64,000 nt of DNA from Diplolepis rosae (lineage: Eukaryota > Arthropoda > Insecta > Hymenoptera > Diplolepididae). A program made the translations under genes and the position numbers. Positions within the stretch are counted from its first letter, which is position 1. Each line of letters starts with the position of its first letter. Below are positions 1 through 9,859 of the stretch, one piece after another. The notes below the pieces were generated by a model. That model was not told where the DNA came from. It searched no databases and saw only the letters and a list, made by a program, of their open reading frames with translations. The stretch covers positions 3,906,001 to 3,970,000 of the forward strand of contig JAPYXD010000403.1 of the NCBI GenBank assembly GCA_030998225.1. The letters run 5' to 3'.

Positions 1-540
1 AGGCATTCTATTATATTCAAAATGTCCTTGGGATGTAGAAAATGCTGTGTATTTTTTGTCGCTTTCTTTCATCGGTATTTGATGAAATCCGGCTGATAAG
101 TCAAATGCTGAGAAAAATTTTGCTTTTCCAAGTTGATCTAAAATGTCATCAATTACTGGCAAGGGATAAGCGTCTTGATCAGTATCTTCGTTTATTTTTC
201 TGTAGTCAATTACCATTCTCAATTTGTTGCCTTTTTTAGGTACTATCCATAACGGTGAATTGTATGGGGATTGTGACTCTCTTATAATATTTTTACGTAA
301 AAGTTGGTCTGTTTCTTGTAACGAGAATTCTCTGTGTTTCTCGGGTAATTTATGCGATCTCAAATTAATAATTTTTCCTGATTTTAATATAATTTCGTGT
401 TCCGTCAAATTTGTACAAGGAAGCGGTTCTGAATCCAATGAATATACTTCCTGATATTTCGTTATTAATTTTAATATAATTTCCTTTTGTACTTTTTCCA
501 AATGATTTAATTTGGAGAGTTTTAGAATTTCTTGTAGTCG
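1..540 (-). pseudogene. pol: Reverse transcriptase, N-terminal part, element A
   Basis: The minus-strand frame that continues directly from the protease is open from 540 to the window edge, 180 codons, but has no start codon of its own. It reads as Ty3/gypsy RT fingers and early palm: SPYNSPLWIVPKK, then MVIDYRKIN, then FSAFDLSAGFHQIPM, which holds the first catalytic Asp in FDLSAGFHQ. It is separated from the protease by a single TAA at 541-543 in the same frame. I therefore read it as one pol gene with a point nonsense mutation, not a separate gene. A programmed readthrough stop is possible but unusual at this place. The YxDD motif lies beyond the edge. Confidence 0.85.
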
Positions 541-1347
541 TTACCAAACATTATTGTCTTTTTCTTGTGAGCGTACGTCTTTAGAGTTTATTGTTAATAT
601 TGGTTCGTATTCGATAGCTGTATTAATTAATTGGGGTTCATTATGGTAATTATTGATTGGTATTGATACCTTATTATTTTGGATTTTATAAATTCCGTCT
701 GGTATATTTTCTGCATCCATTATCAAAATGTCTTGATCTAAATCGTGAGCTTCAATTTTAAATATTTTTGTCATCTTTCCTGGAATAAATTCACCATCTT
801 CGTACAATTGTAGTTTAAATTTGTCAAGTATAAGGAATTCCGGTGTGATTGAATATCTTTCGTATTGTGAGAAAAATTTTACTCCTATGATTCCATCTTC
901 GGGCAGAGGAAAATCATCGGGGATTATATGAAAAGTATGGGTTTTACCAAAAAATGTTAAATTTACTGATTCTGTTGACATATGCTCATCGTTGCCCATT
1001 ACAAATTTTTTAAAGTATTTCTTTCTTTCATCTTTTTTGTCCAAAATTTTACTCTTTATTAAATTTATCGCTGCACCAGTGTCAACTAATAATCTGTAAT
1101 TTCCTGTACTTCTTCTGCATTGGATAGAATGGAGTCTTCCGCATATGGCAGAAACTCTGCTGAGTCCTCGTAATTTCGTTGTTCGTTTATTTCGTCTTGA
1201 GTCATCTCCGAATAATCTGCTTGTTCGTTTTCCTGGATCATTCGAATTGGCTGCGGCGGGCGTTTGGTAAATTGGCCTGTTGGAAAATTTTGGGGTCTGA
1301 CGTAACATTGAGCTGCTAAGTGTCCCAATTTTCCGCATTTGTGGCAA
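541..1347 (-). CDS. pol: Retroviral-type aspartic protease region of pol, element A
   Basis: 268 codons from an internal Met; the true pol start is probably the -1 frameshift in the gag overlap (1086-1347). The catalytic triad is LLVDTGAA at residues 86-93 (Asp codon at 1081-1083), followed by the hydrophobic core typical of retropepsins (FHIIPDDFPLPEDGIIG). The enzyme would cleave the Gag-Pol polyprotein during particle maturation. The first ~80 residues overlap the gag zinc-knuckle region in another frame and are not protease. The frame ends at TAA 541-543, immediately before the RT continues in the same frame. The gag/pol frame relation is exactly -1. Confidence 0.82.
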   Translation of the reverse strand: MPQMRKIGTLSSSMLRQTPKFSNRPIYQTPAAANSNDPGKRTSRLFGDDSRRNKRTTKLRGLSRVSAICGRLHSIQCRRSTGNYRLLVDTGAAINLIKSKILDKKDERKKYFKKFVMGNDEHMSTESVNLTFFGKTHTFHIIPDDFPLPEDGIIGVKFFSQYERYSITPEFLILDKFKLQLYEDGEFIPGKMTKIFKIEAHDLDQDILIMDAENIPDGIYKIQNNKVSIPINNYHNEPQLINTAIEYEPILTINSKDVRSQEKDNNVW

Positions 1348-2363
1348 TTCATCTTTGATCTGTCTGCTAACGGTAAATTAGAATTCACTGCGCGTGGAGT
1401 AACGTTAGCATGATGTCTGGGAGGCGGCAAAGGTCGTTTTACGAAATTCATTGTTTTGGAAGGAATTTGCGTCATTCTCTGTGGCTGGGATTCTTTTAAC
1501 CACATTTCCGTTTCGAGTGCCTGATTTTGAGCTTCTGATAAAGTTAGGGGTTTCATCAACCTCACTTGAAGTCCAATTTCTTTTCTGAGATTTAATAAAT
1601 AGCGACTTACGTGTTCTTCCTCTTCGATTTTTATTCTTAAGCGTCTTTCCGTGGGTGACGTGTGTAATCCTTGAATGACGTAATTTAATTCGTTAGTGAT
1701 TTGCCTGAATCGTAAAGTAAAATTCTGTACAGTTTCCGTGATGCCCTGTTTACAAGATTCTAGTTTTGATTTCAGTGCGAGAGCTGAGCCTGACTGTTTT
1801 ATATTCTGTCTGAGCGATTCGTACAAATCCTCGTAGGAATTTATTTGCGAATATCGCGTGGCTTTTTCCGCGATACCCTGGATCTTTTTCGCGACTATCA
1901 AATCTAATAACAGGTTTGGTTGTGTACACCTAATTTTCGCTTTTTTAATAGATTTTATAAAATCTTCGACACCCATGTCATCTTGACCATTTAGTGTTTT
2001 TATTGTCTCTATTGCTAACTTAGCATCTATCCTTTCATCTTCTTCTTTAGGCGCGGTTGGTCTCTGATAATGCATTTGTTCTCTGGAATTTCCCATTCGT
2101 GGTTGCTCGAGCACTTCGTCATCTGTAGATGAGTCATTTGTTATCTCCGTTCTTCGTACATCGTTATCCGTTTCCACTTCTCCCGAATATCCTAACTTTT
2201 TTACTAATTCCGACATTTCTTTGACTCTGTTTTCGTTTTCTCTTTTTAAATAATTTTGTGAGATTTCGATCGATTGTAGTTTACTTAAAATATCTCCCAA
2301 AATTCTTTCCGTGGTCATATTGGAAGAGGGATCTTTTCGAGTCGGGGATTGTGTCCTGGACAT
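1086..2363 (-). CDS. gag: Gag polyprotein, element A
   Basis: An intact 425-codon frame, the longest undamaged Gag here. Residues 20-60 are predicted coiled coil, about 110-290 look like a Ty3-type capsid domain (ETVQNFTLRFRQITNEL at 210-226). Residues 340-353 are one CCHC zinc knuckle (CHKCGKLGHLAAQC) for RNA binding, and the tail is acidic. It would form the intracellular particle that packages element RNA. The start ATG at 2361-2363 follows a long leader with stops in this frame, so I take it as the real start. The 3' end overlaps pol by about 260 bases in the -1 frame. A slippery site is not obvious by eye. Confidence 0.85.
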   Translation of the reverse strand: MSRTQSPTRKDPSSNMTTERILGDILSKLQSIEISQNYLKRENENRVKEMSELVKKLGYSGEVETDNDVRRTEITNDSSTDDEVLEQPRMGNSREQMHYQRPTAPKEEDERIDAKLAIETIKTLNGQDDMGVEDFIKSIKKAKIRCTQPNLLLDLIVAKKIQGIAEKATRYSQINSYEDLYESLRQNIKQSGSALALKSKLESCKQGITETVQNFTLRFRQITNELNYVIQGLHTSPTERRLRIKIEEEEHVSRYLLNLRKEIGLQVRLMKPLTLSEAQNQALETEMWLKESQPQRMTQIPSKTMNFVKRPLPPPRHHANVTPRAVNSNLPLADRSKMNCHKCGKLGHLAAQCYVRPQNFPTGQFTKRPPQPIRMIQENEQADYSEMTQDEINEQRNYEDSAEFLPYAEDSILSNAEEVQEITDY

Positions 2364-3246
2364 GCTTGAAGTTATTTTATTTTATTTTTTATTTATTTAT
2401 TTTTTGTTTAAAAAATAAAAAGGAAGGTTTAAAAGGGGGATTAGTGTCGTCCGTAGGGTCTGTCAAGTAATGTATAATATCACGATATGCCAGCTTAAAT
2501 TTTTAACATTTGTTGCCGGATTTGTTTCTTAATTTTTAATTTTTGCTTTAGGTGTAATGAATTTTAATACTACGAAATTCGAAGCGATCGTCTAAAACAA
2601 TCCCTTAGATTTCAATAGTAGTGAGGTTAATTTGTTAAGGATAACCAGTGCTCTGGATCACCAGGAGTATAGTTAACCCGAACTCACCACAACTTTACTT
2701 CACCTGTGTCGTAACACAGTCTCCGTTCGACGAAAGCAAAGAAGATTTATTTTCTATGGCCTAAGTTCGTTTCGCAGTGATTCACAAAAGTCTTATTTTT
2801 ATTTCCTAAATATGCTTACTATTTTATTTCTGCTAGATAGAGCTCGTGGTTTCCTTCTTTGTTCTGATGTTCCTGTGCGGATGCTGTGAAGCCAGGCTGC
2901 CAGGCGGATGCAGTGACGTCAGATGGGCGTTGGCTTCACGGGCTTGAACAAGTCTTATCGTCTCGGTCGACGTGCTTCTTCCGTCTTATTACGGGCCTCG
3001 TTCACTGGATTTAAGCTTTTGATGATTTAGTTTTACGTAGGATGTCGGCTACTAAATTCACCAGACAATTATAACTAAATCTCTACTAACTTGTTATCGG
3101 GCTTACCCGTAGGAAAAGTCCGGAGTTCAGATTTTCCTTTACTTGATCCGTAGATTCAAGTTTCTTTTATCTCCAGTCTGCTTATCGATGAGAATCCAGT
3201 TATGTTTTTTCCGTAGAATGTTTTACTGATTCGCGATTTAAGCAGA
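2364..3246 (-). other. 5' leader of element A
   Basis: About 880 bases between primer binding site and gag start, with no long frame. It contains a possible stem at 2630-2686 formed by GTGAGGTTAA and GTTAACCCGAACTCAC. It is long for a Ty3-type leader and could hold a packaging signal or IRES, but nothing proves this. Confidence 0.45.
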
Positions 3247-3247
3247 A

Positions 3248-3263
3248 CCTGGTAGGATCGCCA
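3248..3263 (-). promoter_or_regulatory. Primer binding site, element A
   Basis: On the minus strand the sequence TGGCGATCCTACCAGG begins three bases after the LTR end. The TGG start matches the complement of a tRNA CCA tail, as expected of a tRNA-primed minus-strand start. I cannot assign the tRNA without a search. Confidence 0.6.
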
Positions 3264-3266
3264 AAA

Positions 3267-3453
3267 TGTTATAATTAAAGTCAGAGAAAGAACTCTTATT
3301 TTTAACAAACGAGCGGTTTCCAAGCAGGGAACCACTTTATCTTTATTGAACGATACACAAGAATGGGTAGCTGGAACTGAACTGAACTTATGGACTAGGC
3401 TTTCTACAGATAGAGCATCAGGGGTAGGGAGTCCCCACTTGACATGCGTAACA
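3267..3453 (-). repeat. 5' LTR of element A
   Basis: The 187-bp segment starts TGTTACGCATG and ends ATTATAACA when read on the minus strand, so it has TG...CA ends next to the primer binding site. It contains an AATAAA polyadenylation signal at about 3337-3345 (minus strand). Boundaries come from these ends only, because the partner LTR is outside the window. Bases 3454-3907 beyond it are AT-rich and hold nothing recognisable. Confidence 0.55.
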
Positions 3454-3907
3454 ATACATAGGATTAATTTTTATTCTGTAATTGGTTTTATGAATAAACA
3501 TAAACATCATAATATTCAAACTAAATATCGAATATGTTGTTTAAATATGAATAATTATAAATTTAAAAGGGTAAATTTAATATAAGTTTTCTTTTGTGAA
3601 TTTATTTGATGAAATATAAAAAGTAGTTCTGAAAGTTTGTGATTTTTCATTTTTATATAAACTTCTTATTTATAAAAATAAGTGTAAAGATTTACATATT
3701 CGAAGCTGAGTTTGTTTATTTTGGAAAATATATGCAAAGTTATTTATAAAATACATATCCGAATATGAAATATTGTCGGTAAAACAGAACATATCTATTA
3801 TTTCAAATCTTTAATAACAGTACTTCAATTAACTTAAATTGTTAATTTTTCTAGTATTTAGCTTATGCTTATATGTATTCTGACATTAATTGAAAATTGA
3901 ATTAAAT

Positions 3908-4900
3908 CTTGTGCAGATAAGTTTGGTTTTTTAAAATTTACGAACTTAAAAATATGTTTATAAAGAGTGGAAATATATATTTTTGTTGAAGGTAAAATAG
4001 TAATGTTTATAAATTTACTGTTGAAATATGTTGTGAATAAATTCAAATACATATCATGTAAATTAATATTTTAACTTTTTTTTGAATTAATAAAAGATTG
4101 TATGAATATCATTTAGTGAATTTTAATTAGTACTTTACCTTCAGAATTAAATTCTTATAAATTTATTCGTTGATAAGGTAGATTCCTAATTATTAAAATC
4201 TTCAATAAATTGCTATTGGTTTTTTAGTCACATTCAGATAGGTTTGAAATATTGTTTCACATAAAAATTAGATTAAAGTTACTGTTCCTATTATTAACTA
4301 CTATGATAGTTTATTTTTATTTTTTTATTCATAGTATACTGAATAACATAAAAATAAATAATATTAATTTAAAACTAGATTTTTAATATTTGAACATTCC
4401 TATTATTCATCTTTATTATCTATTATATAGCCTATTACTATTTTCGAATCGGAGTAAATACAATGTACTTTGTTTGTATTTACTTGGACGTGGTATAAGC
4501 TCGGGCCCTTTTGACCGTTAGCCTAAGTTATTTACGATATCTCCGGAAATGGCTAATCGCTAAGCTATATACTGCTATAGCTCTATGCAGTTCTATGCAT
4601 TTATTTATTAGAGAATAGTAAATAGAAATATCTAAAAAGGAATACGATTGCGGGCTGTATCTTTTGGTCAAAGTTTCAAAGTGCAAGTTTCTTACTTTTA
4701 CCGATTGCTAAGAAAATTCAAATCTTTATATTTACGCAGCTGCACATTTTCTTAAAAGGTTTTCAATTTATACAATCTTTAGTGAAGAGATTGCGTTTTA
4801 AATCTTTACATTTTTACGATTAGGATTTCGGAGAAAATATAAAATGAAATGTTAAAAATTCATATATTCCATGAATTAATAAAAATTAATTATAATAATA
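3908..4900 (-). repeat. 3' LTR of element B (inferred)
   Basis: AT-rich segment starting 16 bases past the glycoprotein stop. It is clearly homologous over its whole length, with small gaps, to 37045-37925 in the same orientation. Examples of shared blocks are CGAACTTAAAAATATGTTTA and GGAAATGGCTAATCGCTAAG. Its position directly 3' of the last gene and its solo occurrence elsewhere indicate an LTR. Exact ends are uncertain because neither copy shows clean TG...CA termini. Confidence 0.62.
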
Positions 4901-4915
4901 ATAATTATTATTTCT

Positions 4916-5464
4916 TTAGAAAAATGGACGACTGTTTGAGGGCTTTCCTTCTTTTTCCCGCTGAGTTGATTTTTCTTGATTAGTGTTGTCCTGTTCAGTT
5001 GTCTGTATTTCTCCCAATTCTATGTCGTTTGAAGCTGTTGGTCTTCTAGCGATCTGTATGAGTAGGTAAGCAACTGAACTCCACAGAGCTCCTAAAAGGT
5101 GTATGGACCAACCATAGACGGCATGCCGTGTATATCCTTGAATGATGATGTCTATTATAGCTATAATCAAGTGAATGATCATAGAAATAGCTATTATTCC
5201 GACACTTGCAGTCCCGAAAGTGATAAAATGTGTCCAGAGTTTGTTCCATGTGTTGCTGGCTATTGTAGTAATTACATCGTCATTTAGTAGTTTTAAAAGA
5301 CTTCCTTTATTGTCGCCCAAGGGATGTCCACGCATTTCTCTCGCTAAATCATTAAGAACTGCTGGTCGTTCCACTGGAAACATAATTCGTTCCCTAATTT
5401 GGTCAATTCTTGTTCTGTGTATATTCCGTTGGTTGCCAGTTCTGATGGGCTGACGTATTTCCAC
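4916..5464 (-). pseudogene. env: Glycoprotein C-terminal part with membrane segments, element B
   Basis: 182-codon frame in the third reading frame of the glycoprotein gene. It starts inside the preceding frame (5344-5464 overlap), so the visible ATG is not a true start; the real protein crosses by a frameshift near 5390. Residues about 75-110 form a strongly hydrophobic helix (IIAISMIIHLIIAIIDIII), and a second hydrophobic stretch lies near 120-142, followed by a charged, polar cytoplasmic-type tail. A block with IMFPVERPAVLNDLAR precedes the membrane part. This block and the long C-terminal membrane region are what remind me of chuvirus glycoproteins. Broken by the frameshift. Confidence 0.6.
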
Positions 5465-5880
5465 GTAGGTGCTGTCATCGGCTTAATAATTTTAGGTTTT
5501 TCTGCTGTAGTAGGTAATGGTAGTATTTTGTACCATTTGTTACCAACATAGTATTGGGAGGGTAACATTCTGTTGCAAGGTATCTGTGTTCCTTGTGTCT
5601 TGAGGATGTGAGTTCTAGGTGTAAGGAAGTACGTTTTGTTGTTTCGAGTTACCTGAAGTTCTCCATAACAGGATTCTCCATGCTCCATTTTTATTTCCAC
5701 TGGCACACATTTGATTATGTGTACTACTTCACCTGCAACAACTGCCATGTACCCTGGTCCTTTCATTAGGTCGTAGGCGAACTCGTCTTGTGATTGTGTT
5801 GCTATTGAAAGTGAGTTTTTCAAAGTTTGCTTCTCTAATTTACATTTTTGGGTGAGTACGTCTTTATACAACTGTTTCAT
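5344..5880 (-). pseudogene. env: Glycoprotein middle part, element B
   Basis: 178-codon frame continuing the glycoprotein ectodomain between the N-terminal frame (ends 5949) and the membrane frame. It has cysteines, a potential N-glycosylation site (NKT) and a block containing ELQVTRNNKTYFLTPRTHI. Frames on both sides differ, so a length change separates it from each neighbour. No furin-type RxKR site or hydrophobic fusion peptide of the errantivirus/baculovirus F type is visible, which argues against that family. Confidence 0.6.
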
Positions 5881-5948
5881 CTGAGAGCGTAAATGTTTTT
5901 CGACGTATACAAATTTGAAGTTAACATATGCAAAAATATCTAAATTAG

Positions 5949-6842
5949 TTACAGAGATTTTTTATAATTTGCAAAGCTTTCACCTTTAGTCGTTTCAAAT
6001 ATTAACAATTTAGGATGTTCGGTTTTAATAACTATATAACCGCAAACGGTTTCCTTGCTTTTTGCTGTCAGGGCGAACGTTATATCTTGGGTGGAAAGAG
6101 AGTACATAATTTGTTTGTTATCAAAATCGTGATCTATTACTTTATTTGCTAGTCCTTCATAAAGGATGCTATATTGCTGAAATTTACAATTATCAACCGG
6201 TACTGTATTCCAAAAGGTATAAACTCTCTCCTGATCAATGCAATGACCATCAGAAAGTAAACAAATAGTTCCTGAACGCAAACAAATAGTATTTGAATTT
6301 ATTTTCATTTCCGCACTTTGTTCACTTAGAGATATTTTTATTGTACCTTGCACTACTACATTTTCCCATGTACCAAACGGATCTGAATAACCTACTCCAT
6401 TACATTTTCCTTTAGAATTAATATATCCTGCAAACATTAAACTGTGGGTTATAGTTTGATTAATTTTAATATCGCATACAATGTGTGATTCGGTAGCTTT
6501 TAATATTCCTGTTTTGTGTACATCTTCGCATGCACTTCTACTAACGTCGTTTATATATTCATTATCTCCGTTTAATACAATGGAAACATGTGAGTGCATC
6601 CCACAATAGTACACTGTTCTATGAGTTTCGAACTTACATTGTATTATTTTCGTTTCACTATACTTGTTGATTTGCAGGAGCTGTACATATTTCTCGGATA
6701 CATCGACATTTTCTTCTGGTAGCTCACATTCTCCTACTTCTATTAGTGAGAGCGTTGTGACGTTTAAGTTTCGGGACCGACAATCGGATACAATAAAAGC
6801 ATTTGCATTACTTATTATTACACAAAGTAATAAGCAAAACAT
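5949..6842 (-). pseudogene. env: Viral-type surface glycoprotein, N-terminal part, element B
   Basis: 297-codon frame that begins with a clear signal peptide (MFCLLLCVIISNANA). It has many cysteines and several NxT/NxS sites and ends before the rest of the ectodomain, which continues in other frames to 4916. The early DC...NVTTLSLIEVGEC block, the cysteine layout and the C-terminal block resemble glycoproteins of chuviruses (Jingchuvirales), which are known as captured copies in arthropod genomes. That assignment rests on recognition, not on a search. It would mediate binding and membrane fusion of enveloped particles. It starts 241 bases after the integrase stop, a usual env position, and would need a spliced subgenomic RNA. 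At least two frame breaks make it non-functional here. Confidence 0.6.
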
Positions 6843-7082
6843 CTGAAAATAAAATAAGTATTAGTATTAAATTTCAGGGTTTACATCTTCCCATCTTTGC
6901 ATTACTAGTGATGATTATTAGTTAATCATTACTAGAATCTCTGCGATTTTTTATTTTCTTTGGTTTCACTGTGTGATCTATGTGTGAAATTACGCGGATT
7001 TATCGTTCTGTCATAGTATTTTTTTGAACGATTCTTGGATCCAACTAAATTTTCATAAACTAGAGTTCTTATACCGTTTAAT
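6843..7082 (-). other. Integrase-glycoprotein spacer, element B
   Basis: 240 non-coding bases between the integrase stop and the glycoprotein ATG. It is where a splice acceptor for a subgenomic env RNA would be expected. TTATTTTATTTTCAG on the minus strand, immediately before the glycoprotein ATG (6843-6857), is a good acceptor candidate. Confidence 0.4.
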
Positions 7083-7658
7083 CTAGTTACTGAATCTTAT
7101 AATATATCCTTTATAAGAAGGCAGTAAATCTGTTTCCCTTAAGGGGTCACCTGAGGGTAATCTAGCCAATTTTCCAAATACTACTTCGTCTGGCGTATGT
7201 TTAGTACTTTCCGATACACACGTGTTAAAATTTAGAATCGCGATTTCCAACCATTCATCCCACTCTTGATCTGCATTAGTATACTGTTTTAAAAATTCAC
7301 CTAAAGCATGGTGTGACCTTTCCAATGAGCCATTAGACTGAGGATGAAAAGCAGTAGTTCTAATTTTTTTAATTTTAAATCTTTTTGAAATTCGTTGCAT
7401 AAGTTTGCTTAGAAAATGTTGACCCTGATCGGTGATTACAATCCTAGGGGCTCCGAATAAGCAAATAAATTTCTTAACAAAAACATGAGCTATTGTAGTG
7501 GCGAGAGTATCTTTTAATGGGACTGCTAGATAAAATTGAGAAAGCTGATCCTGCATTGTGAGGATGTATTCGAATCCATTTTTAGTTTTGGGTAAGGGTC
7601 CTACCACATCTAGGGCTATTTTATCGAACACTGTTCCTGGTGTATCTGTAATCACCAT
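7083..7658 (-). pseudogene. pol: Integrase catalytic core, element B
   Basis: 191-codon frame with the rve core of a Ty3/gypsy integrase: KIALDVVGPLP holds the first Asp (about residue 14), IVITDQGQHF the second (about 79), and HPQSNGSLERSHH the Glu (about 110), a D,D-35-E layout. It inserts the cDNA copy into the host chromosome. The frame also carries the downstream NFNTCVSESTKHTPDEVVFGK segment that is typical of this clade. It shares a frame class with the zinc-finger part upstream but is separated by stops at 7659-7760. Confidence 0.85.
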
Positions 7659-8261
7659 TGGCTGTTTTTTTATTAATCGTACTAATTTTTTTAGTTGACA
7701 ATTTAAACATTGCTGGATCCTTCGCTGAATATCTTTCTTCAGATTCTCCCAGTAGTAGTTTTATTTTATTCTGTTGTAAGTTTTGGAGACTCCTCTATGA
7801 CCTCCAATTGGTGAACAGTGTAACTCCTCAAATATTTTATTTCGCTTATCCAGTGGAACAAATTTCAATGTTCCCTTACAAATAAGAATTTTAATATTTA
7901 CATTCTTAAATACTGTTTTAAAAGCTAATAGCACTTCGGACCATGGTAAATTTTCTACTTGTTCGCTTCGTGCTACACTTACTATCTTTACATTAAGTTT
8001 ATCTATTAAATTTCTTAACTGCTTTAGTACTATATACAAGTTTTCTCTAATATTTGAAATAGATTCTTGTCTTTCGCCTCTTATGCAAAGAGCGAAATGG
8101 TTCGTTTTGCTCCCTTTCATTGTATGGGTAGCACTTATTTCCTTGAATGTTTGGTTTGTTTCAATTTTATTAAATTCAATTGAATCCTTTGCACCTTTAT
8201 CGCAGGGATTTCCGGTACTTGTGACAAAGTATATTAAATTGTCCTTTCGAAATTGTATCAT
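7659..8261 (-). pseudogene. pol: Integrase zinc-binding region and RH-IN linker, element B
   Basis: Residues of the 7761-8261 frame end in ELHCSPIGGHRGVSKTYNRIK, the histidine half of the integrase HHCC finger. The cysteine half (CLNC) follows at about 7700-7710 in another frame, so a short length change near 7761 splits the domain. The rest is a charged linker after RNase H. The piece is inactive as it stands. Confidence 0.72.
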
Positions 8262-8360
8262 TTCTTTAGTTTTAATAATTTGACATATTAGGTTAATATT
8301 AAATTGTCCTTTCGAAATTTTATCATTTCTTTAGTTTTAATAATTTGACATTTTAGGTTA
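8231..8360. repeat. 65-bp tandem duplication inside pol
   Basis: Two head-to-tail copies (8231-8295 and 8296-8360) that differ at very few bases, both beginning ATATTAAATTGTCC. Because 65 is not a multiple of three the duplication itself shifts the pol frame. The protein-level trace is KEMIKFRKDNLI followed by a second MIQFRKDNLI. Confidence 0.9.
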
Positions 8361-8749
8361 GGGTCGAATTCCCTAGTTTCTTGATTAGAATTTGAAGGGT
8401 CGTAACTTGATGTGCTACTGACCTTTGAATTTTCTTTTTGTTGAATGAGGACTTGTTCCTGGAAGTTTGATTCAGTCATTTTGACTGTGTCTTCAATATC
8501 ATCTTCTATTTTGGATGATACTGATTTTGAAGAAATTTTTTCCAGCGGTAACGCCGTTTTAGCGGTTGGGTTTGTTGAGTAACTTGACCCACTTTCAACA
8601 TAATTAGGGATTGGTTTTCCTTCTATTCTTCTTGACTTTCATTTTTCCTCAGCTGATACATCGTTTGCTTCTTCCATTTTCTTCTGGTTCCTTGTGATGA
8701 TGTTGCATGATTGCGTTGGCACTCTAGTATTTAATTCGGCTGTTTTGAA

Positions 8750-9280
8750 TCATACTAAAGGTTGATGATCCGTAATTATTTTAATTTTCTTTCCATAGAT
8801 ATACGAGCGAAAGATTTTAACTGCGTGAATCATTGCCAGAGCTTCTTTTTCATAGACTTCATAAGAAAGCTCGGGATCACGTAAAACTCTTGAGGTATAT
8901 GCTATAAAGAGGTCTTTTTCTATTTCTCCCTGAGAAAGAATTCCACCAATAGCATATCCAGATGTGTCAGTAGTTATATTAAAAGTTTTTGAAAAATTAG
9001 GGTACTGCAAAATTGGGGGATTGCAAAGAAGTTCTTTTAGTGTAGAAAAAGCCTGTTCTTCTTTTTCTGTCCATTTAAATACGATATCTTTTTGAAGCAA
9101 TTTACTCAGTGGTTTTGCAATTTGAGCAAAGTTCTTGATAAAACGGCGATAAAATCCAGCCGAGCCCAAAAATTGGCGTATATTTTTGACATTTTTGGGT
9201 TTTGGAAATTCTCTAACTGCTTCTAGTTTTCTTGGGTCTGGGCTAACTCCTTTTATATTTAACATTGTCCTAGGTAACAT
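8750..9280 (-). pseudogene. pol: RT thumb and RNase H, element B
   Basis: 176-codon frame. Residues 25-80 are the RT connection (FLGSAGFYRRFIKNFAQIAKPL). Residues 90-176 are RNase H with TTDTSGYAIGGILSQ (first Asp), YEKEALAMIHAVKIFRSY (Glu) and ITDHQPL (second Asp). It degrades template RNA during reverse transcription. The frame overlaps the RT palm frame by about 20 bases in another phase, so a small indel lies near 9270. Downstream (8361-8749) is a polar linker with stops. Confidence 0.85.
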
Positions 9281-9858
9281 ACTTTATCTCGTAAAAATTC
9301 GCATTTATTAGGATTTAGTTGAAGATTAGATTTCCGTAATCTATCCATAATTAATTTCAGTTTTTCATCACGTTCTTCTAAAGAATCGGCAAACACTACT
9401 ATGTCATCGATGAATGTGAATAGAATTTTTCCTTGCAGATTTTTAAATGTTTCGTCAATAAATCTTTGAAAAGTTGGAGGGGCATTCTTTAAACCAAAAA
9501 TCATTCTTACATACTCATAATGACCATGGGGAGTGCTAAATGCTGTTTTATGTGCATCTCGTGGATCCATTAAAATTTGTTGGAATTCTTTTGCTAAATC
9601 AAGGGTATTTATGTCCTCCTACTTGATCGATAATTTGCGTAATATCTGGTAAAAGGTATCCATCACTGATGGTTTTGTCATTTAATTGGCGGAAATCTGA
9701 AACAAGTCGCCATTTTTGTTTTCCTGAAGAGTCCATTTTTTTGGGTACAATCCATAGAGGTGAATTGTACGGTGAACTTGATGGTTTTATAATTCCAGAA
9801 TCTAACATTTCCTTAACTTGCCTCTCTACCTCTTCCTTGAGTGAAATTGGAAATTTAT
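9259..9858 (-). pseudogene. pol: Reverse transcriptase fingers and palm, element B
   Basis: Made of two frames. 9858-9599 carries SPYNSPLWIVPKK, RLVSDFRQLND and the start of motif A. 9570-9259 carries FGLKNAPPTFQRFIDE and the catalytic FIDDIVVFADS (Y/FxDD). The fold is clearly Ty3/gypsy. About 30 bases with a frame change separate the two near 9571-9598, where the first catalytic Asp would be. The upstream border is a TAA at 9860-9862 in frame with the next piece. Confidence 0.85.
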
Positions 9859-9859
9859 A

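Larger units (their letters stand above)
1..3453 (-). mobile_element. Ty3/gypsy retrotransposon, element A (partial)
   Basis: Minus-strand LTR retrotransposon that leaves the window at base 1. In element order it has a short LTR (3267-3453), a primer binding site, a leader of about 880 bases, gag (1086-2363), and protease overlapping the gag end in the -1 frame (541-1347). RT runs to the left edge. The domain order is PR-RT and the RT reads as Ty3/gypsy. RNase H, integrase and the second LTR lie outside the window, so target duplication and age cannot be judged. Apart from one in-frame stop at 541-543 the coding region is open, so the copy looks younger than element B. Confidence 0.88.

Noticed and set aside
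5046..5453. Plus- and minus-strand frames overlapping the glycoprotein gene
   Set aside because: They are other-phase readings of the glycoprotein C-terminal region without motifs.
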